Part shown: in pieces, positions 24,118-31,930 of the stretch
Layout: each line of letters opens with the position of its first letter
Position numbering within the stretch: the stretch's first letter is position 1
Assembly (NCBI GenBank): GCA_964411125.1
Contig: CAYPJU010000053.1
Location: 1 to 43,576, forward strand
Length of the DNA stretch: 43,576 nucleotides
Source: JBFIHF01 sp964411125
Lineage (GTDB): Bacteria > Myxococcota_A > Bradymonadia > Bradymonadales > Bradymonadaceae
Direction of reading: 5' to 3'
Translations under genes and position numbers: made by a program
The notes under the pieces: generated by a model
What the model was told of the DNA's origin: nothing
What the model saw: the letters and a program-made list of their open reading frames with translations, nothing else
Databases searched by the model: none

Positions 24118-24704
24118 GAAGATTCGCCCGAGCTCTCCACAAGCGTCACGGTGCGACGCCTGCCGAGTACATCATCATGCTGGTGCTGATCGCGATGGTC
24201 GTGCTCGGGATCATCAAGGTGTTCGGCGGAACGGTTCGGGAAAAGTACGAAGATGCCAACGACGAGCTCTCCGGAACTCTCGCCTCCGAGGCGTCGAGCC
24301 GCGACGGGGAGGGCGAGGGCGGCCCGGGCAGCGGTGACGGGTCGGGCAGCGGTGGCAAGGGTGGTGCTGCGTCCGGGGGAGCCAAATCCGGTGGCAAGGG
24401 GTCCGGGGGCGGAAACGATGGCGCAGGAAAGGGCGGGGGCGGGAAAGCCGGCGGCGGCTATGGGCCCCCCGGATCCGGTGGCCGGGCCGACGGCAAGGTC
24501 GCGGGCCGAGGCGGAGGCGGCAAGGGCGGCGGCGCGAAGGGAGCGCGCGACAAGAGTGGTAAGGGGGGAAAAGCGGGAGCCGGCGGAAAGGACGGTGCCG
24601 CAGGAGAAGAGGGCGAGCTGGGTGGGATGAACCCCTTGGTCCTCATCATCGCTCTCATGCTGCTCGGCGGGCTGTTCTACGTGATGACCGCAAACAAGAA
24701 TTGA
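24114..24704 (+). CDS. Flp-type pilin with Gly/Lys-rich extension and C-terminal membrane segment
   Basis: A 196-residue protein. The N-terminus is a Flp-type prepilin: a basic leader (MRRFARALHKRHG), predicted cleavage Gly13-Ala14, Glu18 at mature +5 and Tyr19 at +6 (the Flp Glu-Tyr pair), and a hydrophobic helix (about 19-37). Ordinary Flp pilins stop soon afterwards at 50-80 residues. Here residues about 64-171 are Gly-rich with regularly spaced Lys and Ser and a single Tyr116, followed by a second hydrophobic segment (about 173-191) and a short Asn/Lys end. ATGA overlap with the TPR gene shows co-expression with the Tad operon. It could be the major pilin, an adhesive minor pilin or a two-ended envelope tether. 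No other pilin and no prepilin peptidase is in the window. Confidence 0.78.
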   Translation: MRRFARALHKRHGATPAEYIIMLVLIAMVVLGIIKVFGGTVREKYEDANDELSGTLASEASSRDGEGEGGPGSGDGSGSGGKGGAASGGAKSGGKGSGGGNDGAGKGGGGKAGGGYGPPGSGGRADGKVAGRGGGGKGGGAKGARDKSGKGGKAGAGGKDGAAGEEGELGGMNPLVLIIALMLLGGLFYVMTANKN

Positions 24705-24708
24705 TCGG

Positions 24709-26214
24709 GTGCGACTCTGGCCGGTATCGATCTCTGCCGTCTGGCTGACTCTTCCGATTCTGGGGATCCTGGTCGCGGCCAGCCTCGAGCCGATCCCTCC
24801 ACACGACTACTGGTGGCACCTCGTGATGGGGCGGCACATCGCCCTCACCGGCCACATACCTTCCACCAACCTGTTTCTCTACACTCTCCCTGCCGACCTC
24901 CCTTTTCAGAATCAGCCGTGGCTGGGGCAGTTGGCGATGTACAGGGTCTTCGAGCTCCTCGGACACGGCGGTGGTGTGTGGGTTCGGAACGCGTTGCTCG
25001 CCGTCGCGCTCGGTCTCGTCGCCTTCGCCGGCCTGCGTCGCAGCGACAGCGCTCGAGCCGTCGGGGGCCTGACACTCGTGGCGGGGCTCGTCGCGTACCC
25101 GGTGCTCACGGTCCGAACGCGAATGTTCGCCTTCGTCCCGTTTGCCGCGATCCTCTATCTCTGCGTCGGATATCTGGAAGGCCGATTGTCTCGACGATGG
25201 TTGGTGCTGGTACCGCCGCTCACGGCGCTGTGGGCGAACCTCCACGGCAGTTTCGTGTTGGGGCCCGCAGTGGTCGGGGCGTGCGCCGCCGGCGCCTTGT
25301 GGGAGCGCCTGGTCGGCGACAACGACAGTTGGAGTCGAGCGGTCGACCTCGGCGCGACGACCGTAGCGGCCGTCGTGGCGGGAAGTCTCACGCCCCTGGG
25401 GCTCGGTACGTATCAGTACGTGTTCGGTCTGACCGTGACCTCGTCCGTGGCTCGGTCGGTGAGCGAGTGGATGCCTCCCGATGTCCAGACGTTCGGAGGC
25501 GTCGTCTTCCTCGCCGTAGCGGTCGCGTCGTTGCTCCTGCTCGCATCGTCGCGCGAGCGAGTCAGGGTGCACGAAGCACTGTTGTTCGCGGGGCCGTTCT
25601 ATCTCGCAGCCGGAGCGGAACGGAGCGCGTTCTGGTGGGCGATGGTGCTCCCCGTCGTCCTCGCGCCGCACCTGGGGCGGCGCCTCCCGGAGACCCCGAC
25701 CGAGGAGACTCCCCGCGCGATGCGTCTGAACGCCGCGCTCGTGGCGTTGGGGCTCGCCGCCCTCGCGATGACTCTTCCGGGATTGGGACGCGGCGCGGCA
25801 GGCGCGGCGATGGACGCCGGGAAGGTTCGACGCAGCGGAGAGGGGCAGTACGTCCTCAATCACGAGCACGCCTTCGAAGCGATCGCGGCGCTCGGAGATG
25901 CGCGGCGGGTCTTCCACGACCAGGCGCTCGGCGGAATGCTGGAGTTTTTCCGCGTCGAGGGCGGCGAGCCGCGCCAGGTGGCGTTCGTCGACCAGCGAAT
26001 GGAATTCGTGCCTGATTCTGTCTGGCAGCAGTTTTTCGCGATCAGTGATGCTTCGAACACGGCACTGTTGGACGACTACGGGGTCGACGCCCTGTTGCTC
26101 AGCGCGTCGGATCAATGGCCGCTCGTCCAGTGGGCATCGGCGAGCCCCGATTGGGTGCTCGTCGAGACCGACCAGTCGCACCTCGTCTTCCGGCGAGTTA
26201 CTCGATCGCGCTGA
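24709..26214 (+). CDS. Polytopic membrane protein, GT-C glycosyltransferase-like
   Basis: A 501-residue protein with about ten hydrophobic segments. After the first helix comes PPHDYWWHLVMGRHI and a later YTLPADLPFQNQPWLGQ, a pattern seen in large bacterial membrane proteins related to GT-C (dolichol-phosphate-mannose type) glycosyltransferases, where an acidic residue in the first external loop is catalytic (Asp33 is the candidate here). The C-terminal ~130 residues are soluble and begin after a basic linker. Translation starts at GTG 24709, five bases after the pilin stop, so it may belong to the Tad operon and could modify the pilin or another surface protein. That is inference. Its 3' end overlaps the convergent ccmB by 17 bp. 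Confidence 0.65.
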   Translation: MRLWPVSISAVWLTLPILGILVAASLEPIPPHDYWWHLVMGRHIALTGHIPSTNLFLYTLPADLPFQNQPWLGQLAMYRVFELLGHGGGVWVRNALLAVALGLVAFAGLRRSDSARAVGGLTLVAGLVAYPVLTVRTRMFAFVPFAAILYLCVGYLEGRLSRRWLVLVPPLTALWANLHGSFVLGPAVVGACAAGALWERLVGDNDSWSRAVDLGATTVAAVVAGSLTPLGLGTYQYVFGLTVTSSVARSVSEWMPPDVQTFGGVVFLAVAVASLLLLASSRERVRVHEALLFAGPFYLAAGAERSAFWWAMVLPVVLAPHLGRRLPETPTEETPRAMRLNAALVALGLAALAMTLPGLGRGAAGAAMDAGKVRRSGEGQYVLNHEHAFEAIAALGDARRVFHDQALGGMLEFFRVEGGEPRQVAFVDQRMEFVPDSVWQQFFAISDASNTALLDDYGVDALLLSASDQWPLVQWASASPDWVLVETDQSHLVFRRVTRSR

Positions 26215-26875
26215 GCACCCACCGAAAGAGGAGTGCGCTCAGCACGAAGTATGCGAGGTCCATCGCGGCGACGACCCGCACCACGTTCCAGGCGAAATCG
26301 ACGTCGCCTGTGACGACGGAACGCGTCGCGACGACCGCCGCGATGACGAGGGGCATCGCGAGCGGGTAGAGCACGATCGGGAGCATTATGTCCCGCAGAT
26401 GATTGTGTACCATCATCGCCGAGACCGAGGTGCCGAGCGCGATGAAGCCCGTGGACCCCGCCGCGATCGCGATGAGATACGTCGGAGCATGCGTCGCAAA
26501 ATCGATGTCGAACGCGAGGACGAGCGCAGGCACGAGGACGAGCTCGAAGAGGGCTACGAGGAGCACGTTGAGCGAGAATTTTGCGATGTAGAGGCTGGTC
26601 CCCGTGCCAGGGATGAGCGCGAGCGCGCGAAGACAGCCGTGCTCTTTCTCCTGCACGAAAGTACGAGAGATCGCGAGGGTCGCGGTGAAGATGATCGAGA
26701 TCCAGAGGACCCCCGGGAAGATCGCCGCTTTCGATTCTTCGCCCGCGTAGAAGGCGAACGAGAAGATCATCATCAGCATCAGCGCGAACGCCGAGGTCGT
26801 GATGCTGATCTCCTTCGAGCGCAGCTCGCGGCGCAGGTCCTTGGCAACCATCGCGTAGGTTTGATGCAGTTGCAT
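26198..26875 (-). CDS. ccmB: Haem exporter permease subunit CcmB
   Basis: A 225-residue integral membrane protein with six hydrophobic segments, the size and pattern of CcmB. It contains RTFVQEKEHGCLRALALIP, the conserved cytoplasmic loop (family pattern F..E...G.L..L...P). With CcmA (and CcmC) it forms the ABC complex that releases holo-CcmE. The start ATG at 26875 overlaps the ccmA stop by one base (TGATG), so translation is coupled. It is the last gene of the minus-strand ccm operon. Confidence 0.93.
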   Translation of the reverse strand: MQLHQTYAMVAKDLRRELRSKEISITTSAFALMLMMIFSFAFYAGEESKAAIFPGVLWISIIFTATLAISRTFVQEKEHGCLRALALIPGTGTSLYIAKFSLNVLLVALFELVLVPALVLAFDIDFATHAPTYLIAIAAGSTGFIALGTSVSAMMVHNHLRDIMLPIVLYPLAMPLVIAAVVATRSVVTGDVDFAWNVVRVVAAMDLAYFVLSALLFRWVLSAIE

Positions 26876-27561
26876 CAGCCGTACTCCGCGAATGCGTCGA
26901 GCACCGCCTCGGTGCCGACGTGAGCGAGCTTCCCATTCTTGAGGACCGCGACACGGTCGACCTGTTCGTTGGTCAGGTGAAGGTCGTGCGTGATCATCAC
27001 CAGAATCTTGCCGGCCTCTTTGAGGTCGGCGAACAGGTCCATCAAGAGCTTGCGTCCACCCTGGTCGAGCCCGGTGAGTGGCTCGTCCAACAGCACCAGT
27101 GTGGGGTCGTGTTGCAGAGCGCGGGCGACGCTCAGGCGCTGGCGCATCCCGCGGGAGTACGCCCGCACGCGACGGTCTCCGACGTCACCCAGGCCGACCC
27201 GTTCCAGCCACGACTTCGCGCGTTCGTCGACGTCGTCGAGCCCGTACATTCGTCCGTAAAACTGCAGATTCTCGAACCCGCTCAGGTCGTCGTACACGAG
27301 CGCTTCGTGGCTGACCCAGCCGATCGTGTCGCGTCGCTTTCTTGCGACGTGAGGGAAGGACATCTTCCCGTAGCGGACCGTGCCCGAGGTCGGTTGGTCG
27401 AGGGTGGCGACGATGTTCATGAGCGTCGTCTTTCCCGCGCCGTTCTCGCCGACGACCGCTGTGGTGGTGCCGGCTTCGAACGAGAGGGAGACGCGGTGGA
27501 GGGCGTAGGAACGACCGAACGCTCGGGAGACTTCTTTGAGCTCGACGCGTTCGAAGTTCAC
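26875..27561 (-). CDS. ccmA: Haem exporter ATPase subunit CcmA
   Basis: A 228-residue ABC ATPase: Walker A GENGAGKT, signature YSRGMRQRLSVARAL (Ser-Arg-Gly-Met variant), Walker B LVLLDEP and a His switch in MITHD. It powers haem handover to and from CcmE in cytochrome c maturation. It is assigned as CcmA from its partner CcmB and the adjoining ccmEF genes. The start is GTG (27559-27561), overlapping the upstream stop as GTGA. Confidence 0.9.
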   Translation of the reverse strand: MNFERVELKEVSRAFGRSYALHRVSLSFEAGTTTAVVGENGAGKTTLMNIVATLDQPTSGTVRYGKMSFPHVARKRRDTIGWVSHEALVYDDLSGFENLQFYGRMYGLDDVDERAKSWLERVGLGDVGDRRVRAYSRGMRQRLSVARALQHDPTLVLLDEPLTGLDQGGRKLLMDLFADLKEAGKILVMITHDLHLTNEQVDRVAVLKNGKLAHVGTEAVLDAFAEYG

Positions 27562-28781
27562 GTTTCCGACTCGAGGTCCTCGATCTTCTTGAGCACGAGA
27601 GCGAGTCTCTCACGCAGACCTCGCGACTCGATTTCGTATTCGCCCTGGGTCACGTGGTCCTCTTCGTAATCTTTCTCCAGAGCGACCAGCTCGTCCAAAA
27701 TTTCGTCGCGTTCGCTCCCCAGCGCAGCGAGCACCGTCTCGCGCCCTCGCTCGCTCTCGGCACGCGAGCGGTCGCGAAGCGCGACCACGCTCACGATGAG
27801 GCCGAGCACCACGGCGACGCCGAAGAAGATCCACGGGAGCTTCGGAGGATGAAACGGAAGTCCGCGAAGCTGGAACGAGAACGAGTCCCCCGCCTCCACG
27901 ACACGTCCTCGGGCGCCGACGAACTCGATGTCGCCCCGAAGGCCCCAGATTCCCGGCCCGCGTGAAGTTTCGGGGAAGTCTTTCGGCCGCAGCTCGAGAT
28001 CGTCGAGCCTCGGGACCCGGGTGTGCCGAGTCTGGATCGGTACCATGACCTCGACGTTGCGGGCGGCGTAGTCGAGCTTTTGTTCGTAGACGTACTCGCT
28101 CTCCTCGACCGGCATCGAAAAACGAACCTGTATGTTCTTCTTTCCGCCCGGTTCGATCGTGCCGTTCCAGTACACGGTGCTGTTCACCACCAGCATCTCG
28201 CCCGCCCCGTTGGCGTTGATCCCTTGCGCCTTGACCGGCAACACGATCGGGAGTCCCTTCTCGTAGTCCTCGCCGGGGAGGGCGGTCGTGTCGAAGGCGG
28301 ACTTGCCCGTGTTGGTGATCGTGTAGAACTGCGAGAAGACGAGGTAGTCCTCCCAGAGCTCCACGAGGGTCCGGACGTTTTCGAAGACGATGCTGTCGAC
28401 GTCGAGGCCCACCTCGTAGACCGCGATCTCGAGCTCGACGCCGCGTCCGGGGGTGGCGGCAGCCGACTCGTAAGGGACTCCTCCGTACGTCGTGAGCGCC
28501 GTCAGCTTCAGCCCCGAAGTCGCCAGCTCCTCGGGCACCGAGAAGCTCGCCTCGCCCCCCGAATCGGTGAAGCCAGCCCACTCCTGCTGCGGCTTGGGTG
28601 CACGGGGCTCGAAAGGCCCCCGCGGACGCGCCGCGTGGAGGATGACCGGCGAATCGGCGACCGGCTGGCCCGACTCGCCGTGGGTGACCCGGACGGTCAC
28701 ATCCATCGCGTCCTGCGCGAAAACCGGGACCCCGGGAACCAGGAGAGCGAGGGCGATGATGACCAGGACGAAGTGTTTCAC
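27558..28781 (-). CDS. Signal-peptide membrane protein with Ig-like domain in the ccm operon
   Basis: A 407-residue protein not recognised as a known Ccm subunit. It has a Sec signal peptide (ending near VFA-Q), an N-terminal Ig/CNA-like beta domain (about 24-115; DVTVRVTHGESGQPVADSP, then TDSGGEASFSVPEE), a further beta-rich periplasmic region (about 120-320), one membrane helix (about 331-352) and a ~55-residue charged cytoplasmic coil. That coil carries LVALEKDYEEDHVTQGEYE, which resembles the motif in the neighbouring CcmI-like protein. Both boundaries are GTGA/ATGA-type overlaps, so it is tightly co-translated with ccmF and ccmA. A role in apocytochrome or haem handling is inferred from position only. 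Confidence 0.7.
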   Translation of the reverse strand: MKHFVLVIIALALLVPGVPVFAQDAMDVTVRVTHGESGQPVADSPVILHAARPRGPFEPRAPKPQQEWAGFTDSGGEASFSVPEELATSGLKLTALTTYGGVPYESAAATPGRGVELEIAVYEVGLDVDSIVFENVRTLVELWEDYLVFSQFYTITNTGKSAFDTTALPGEDYEKGLPIVLPVKAQGINANGAGEMLVVNSTVYWNGTIEPGGKKNIQVRFSMPVEESEYVYEQKLDYAARNVEVMVPIQTRHTRVPRLDDLELRPKDFPETSRGPGIWGLRGDIEFVGARGRVVEAGDSFSFQLRGLPFHPPKLPWIFFGVAVVLGLIVSVVALRDRSRAESERGRETVLAALGSERDEILDELVALEKDYEEDHVTQGEYEIESRGLRERLALVLKKIEDLESET

Positions 28782-29176
28782 GCTGCTCCCTCTTCTCGAT
28801 CATCGGGGACGGCAGAAAACCTGGGGCGGCGCCCGAGGCGCTCGGCCACCGCGTCCTCGACCCGCGATTCCCAGTCGCGACCACCGTGAAGCTCGTCGAG
28901 GCGCTTCATGACGTGGACCGCTTCGCGCTCGTATCGCCGACGGAACTTCTCGTAGTCGGTCTGTGCGATCTTGCTGGTCTCGAACTCAAACTCCAGCTCC
29001 CGAAGGGACGCGAGCAAGACCTCGCGACGAGCCACGAGCACCTCGATCTCTCGCGTCTCTTCGTCGAGGTACTCGGCGCGAACCTTCTCACGCGCGCCAC
29101 CGACGAGGGGCGAGATGGTGGAGTACACCGCAGCGACCGTGAAGACGACCGCGAGGAAGAAAATCAGGATCGTCAT
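28778..29176 (-). CDS. Short CcmI-like membrane protein
   Basis: A 132-residue protein: an N-terminal membrane helix (MTILIFFLAVVFTVAAVYS) followed by a charged helical domain with LRELEFEFETSKIAQTDYE. That pattern (Leu-rich helix, F/Y-E-T-x-K-hydrophobic, then D-Y-E-x-x-R) is typical of the cytoplasmic segment following the first helix of CcmI/CcmH-type proteins. The TPR domain of full CcmI is absent. Start ATG 29176 overlaps the ccmF stop (ATGA, 29173-29176); upstream in-frame codons lie inside ccmF and are rejected. It may assist CcmF in apocytochrome handling. Confidence 0.7.
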   Translation of the reverse strand: MTILIFFLAVVFTVAAVYSTISPLVGGAREKVRAEYLDEETREIEVLVARREVLLASLRELEFEFETSKIAQTDYEKFRRRYEREAVHVMKRLDELHGGRDWESRVEDAVAERLGRRPRFSAVPDDREEGAA

Positions 29177-31335
29177 TGTCGGACGGAGACAGCCGGGGGA
29201 AGTTCGGGCCGCTCGATGCCCCAGCGTTCCGCGGAGCCCCACGGCGTGTGGGTCTCGACGGCGACGAGGAAGAGGGGCGTCGCGGAGACGAAGAGCGTGC
29301 CGCTGACCAGAGCGATCCGCGCGATCGTGCCGCCGCGAAGCGCCGCGGCTTGCTCGCGGGTTGGCCACATCGCGATCATCGTGCCGAACATCAGCAACAC
29401 GCCGCCGAACCAGAACCACCAGGTGAACGGAGCCACGAACACCTTGAACGCTGCCGTCTCACCGCTCGGATCGAAATTGACGAGCGCGACGTAGAGGTCT
29501 TCGAGCAGCGTGGTCTTGATGTCGATCTCGGAGGTCGGCTGGTTGGGGGATGCATAGAACTTCGCCTTGCCTGGATACAACTCCCAGACTTTTTCGCCAT
29601 TTCGGTAGGCGTCGACCCGCGCCATGATCAGGAGTTTCTCCGGGTCGTTGCGTTCCGAGAGGCCGATGTAGTGAAGCTCATAGTCCCCGACCATCACCGA
29701 CTCGCCCCGCTTGAGCGAGACGTCGTGTTCCACCTTCATCGCGTTGCCGGCGAAGGCGACGAACGCACACAGAATGCCGAGGTGGACGATGTATCCACCG
29801 TAGCGGCGGCGCTGCTTCATCATCAGTCGCCACAGCGCCTCGGCGCCCGACTCCGAATGCATTCGCATCCGGGCCCGCGTGCCGCGGAAGACGTCGAGCA
29901 GGGTGGCGCACGTCGTGAAGACGACGAGCACCACGGCTGCGATGGCGTACGCGGCGTCGTTCGGGGTGGGAATGACGTCGAGCGCCGCGCCCCGGCCGTA
30001 CCAGTATGCTGCCAGGAGGGCGGGCCCGATGGTGAGGGACGCGATGATCGGTCCCACGAAGTTGCGCTGGAAGTTCTTCTTCGTCGCACGTCGCCACGAC
30101 ATCGCGGTGCCGATGCCCATCAGGAGCAGCAAGAGGATCCCGAGCGGAGCCATCCAACGGTTGAACCACGCGGGCCCGATGGAGACTTCCTGCCCGAAGA
30201 AGCCCTCTTTTACCCGAGGCCACATCGTCCCGAACATCACGATCCCCGTCATCCCGACGAAGAGCCAGTTGTTGAAGATGAACGCCGCTTCGCGACTCAC
30301 CGGGCTGTCGAGCCGGTCCGCCGCCTTCATCTGGGGCCACCGGTAGATGAACAGGCCCAGCGACGTGAAGGTGAAGAAGAGAAGGAACGCGAGGAAGTAG
30401 TCGCCGATGTTGGACTGCGCGAAGGTGTGCACCGACTCGATGAGGCCGCTGCGCGTGATGTAGGTGCCGAAGACCGTCAGCAGGAAGGAGCCGACCATCA
30501 GGAAGATGTTCCAGCGCTTCAGCATCCCGCGCCGTTCCTGAATCATCAGCGAGTGGATGAGCGCGGTGACGGTGAGCCACGGCATGAACGCCGCGTTTTC
30601 GACCGGGTCCCATGCCCAGTAGCCGCCCCAGCCGAGCTCCTCGTACGCCCACATCCCGCCGAGCATGTTCCCGATGGAGAGGAAGAACCACGGGACGAGG
30701 ATCCACTTGCGCGACGCTTCCACCCACGAGTTCGAGAAGTTCTTGGTGATCAGGGCCGCCATCGCGAACGAGAAAGGGATCGTCATCGATGCGAGCCCCG
30801 CCAGCAACGAGGGGGGATGGACCACCATCTTCGGAGTCTGCAGGAGCGGGTTGAGGCCCTTGCCCGTGACGGGGTCGTCGATGATCGAGTACCCCTCGAA
30901 GGGATTCGAGACGAACGTGAGGATCATGAGCAGGCCAGCCATGACCGCCAGACACACCAGGGTCACCCACGGCATGAAGTCTTTGTAGCGGTTGCGGTTG
31001 ACGTACAGACAGACGCACAGACACGAGGCGACGATCGAGACCCAGAAGAGCAAACTACCCGCCTGACCGCCCCACATCGCACCGATCAGGTAGAAGAGGG
31101 GCATCGATTCGTCCGAGAAACCCGCGACGTACTGGATGCTGAAATCGTGGTTCAGGAGCGCATGCAGGAGCACCGAGCTCGCCGTGAAGACGAAGCCCGA
31201 CGTCGAATAGGCCGCGAATCGTCCCGCTGTCTGGTACCGATTGAGTCCGGTCTTGCCAGCGGCGAAGTTCAGGGCGATGCCGACCAACGCCGCGAACATC
31301 GCAGAGTAGATCGCGAGCGTACCAATCCACGCCAT
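29173..31335 (-). CDS. ccmF: Cytochrome c haem lyase subunit CcmF
   Basis: A 720-residue polytopic protein that ligates haem to apocytochrome c at the outer face of the inner membrane. The haem-handling WWD motif is at 236-244 (WGGYWAWDP). Candidate haem-ligand histidines flank it (His173 in VVHPPS, His261 in LIHSLMI). About 13-15 hydrophobic segments and a periplasmic domain near the C-terminus (about 530-640) are seen. The length is close to usual CcmF (about 650-700). It lies 12 bp after ccmE and its stop overlaps the next gene. Confidence 0.95.
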   Translation of the reverse strand: MAWIGTLAIYSAMFAALVGIALNFAAGKTGLNRYQTAGRFAAYSTSGFVFTASSVLLHALLNHDFSIQYVAGFSDESMPLFYLIGAMWGGQAGSLLFWVSIVASCLCVCLYVNRNRYKDFMPWVTLVCLAVMAGLLMILTFVSNPFEGYSIIDDPVTGKGLNPLLQTPKMVVHPPSLLAGLASMTIPFSFAMAALITKNFSNSWVEASRKWILVPWFFLSIGNMLGGMWAYEELGWGGYWAWDPVENAAFMPWLTVTALIHSLMIQERRGMLKRWNIFLMVGSFLLTVFGTYITRSGLIESVHTFAQSNIGDYFLAFLLFFTFTSLGLFIYRWPQMKAADRLDSPVSREAAFIFNNWLFVGMTGIVMFGTMWPRVKEGFFGQEVSIGPAWFNRWMAPLGILLLLLMGIGTAMSWRRATKKNFQRNFVGPIIASLTIGPALLAAYWYGRGAALDVIPTPNDAAYAIAAVVLVVFTTCATLLDVFRGTRARMRMHSESGAEALWRLMMKQRRRYGGYIVHLGILCAFVAFAGNAMKVEHDVSLKRGESVMVGDYELHYIGLSERNDPEKLLIMARVDAYRNGEKVWELYPGKAKFYASPNQPTSEIDIKTTLLEDLYVALVNFDPSGETAAFKVFVAPFTWWFWFGGVLLMFGTMIAMWPTREQAAALRGGTIARIALVSGTLFVSATPLFLVAVETHTPWGSAERWGIERPELPPAVSVRQ

Positions 31336-31347
31336 ATCTAGACTCGT

Positions 31348-31830
31348 CTAAAGGGATGCCTGAGGCTGCTGCTGTTCTTCGGCCGTCGGAGGGTCGCCCT
31401 CGTAGCGGCTCGGGCACTTCACGAGCACCTCCTCCGCTTCGAGCGTCATGTCGTCAGCGACTTCGCCCAGGACCACGACCTCGCGGTTCTCCTCGAACGT
31501 GTCCGGCATCGCCTTGCTGTAGGCTACTTTCAGTGAGCGACCGTTCTCGGAGATACGAAAGCGACGCCCCAGCTCTCCGTCTTTCCCCTCGATGCTCCCC
31601 GGCTCGACTATCCCTTTGACGCGCACGCGTTGGCCCGGAAGATCGGTCCCCTGTGCGAGTGCTTGATCTACGCTGTAGAAATAGGTCTCGGACTTCAGTC
31701 CGTCGTAGATCACGAAACCGATTGCCGCGGCGACGACCAAAATTCCGACGATCGACCAAATGGGTAGACCGCGTTCTTCTTCGGTGTCGAGCTCGCCGTC
31801 TCGGATCTCTTCGTATTCTTCTTGATTCAT
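31348..31830 (-). CDS. ccmE: Haem chaperone CcmE, CxxxY variant
   Basis: A 160-residue haem chaperone. A short acidic cytoplasmic N-terminus, one membrane helix (about 22-43) and the OB-fold domain (about 48-143) with GQRVRVKGIVEPGSI are typical. The covalent haem-binding site, HxxxY in most CcmE, is CPSRY here (Cys139...Tyr143). The Cys form is known from Desulfovibrio and archaeal-type System I*, where haem is attached through the Cys and CcmG/CcmH are missing. The C-terminal tail after it is short and Gln/Pro-rich. Start ATG 31830 is preceded by GGAGCGGAAG. It is first in the minus-strand ccm operon, 100 bp downstream of moaA. Confidence 0.92.
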   Translation of the reverse strand: MNQEEYEEIRDGELDTEEERGLPIWSIVGILVVAAAIGFVIYDGLKSETYFYSVDQALAQGTDLPGQRVRVKGIVEPGSIEGKDGELGRRFRISENGRSLKVAYSKAMPDTFEENREVVVLGEVADDMTLEAEEVLVKCPSRYEGDPPTAEEQQQPQASL

Positions 31831-31930
31831 CTTCCGCTCCGCTGAGGCACCGCACGGGCGCATTTACAACCGCGAATGCGCGAACAACATAACGAAAAAG
31901 TCGGTGGTTGTCGCCTAAAGCCGTTCGCGA

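Noticed and set aside
29176..31341. A 721-codon open frame on the plus strand opposite ccmF
   Set aside because: Its product is charged low-complexity sequence with no domain, and it mirrors ccmF, whose identity is certain. Long antisense frames are expected in high-GC genes.
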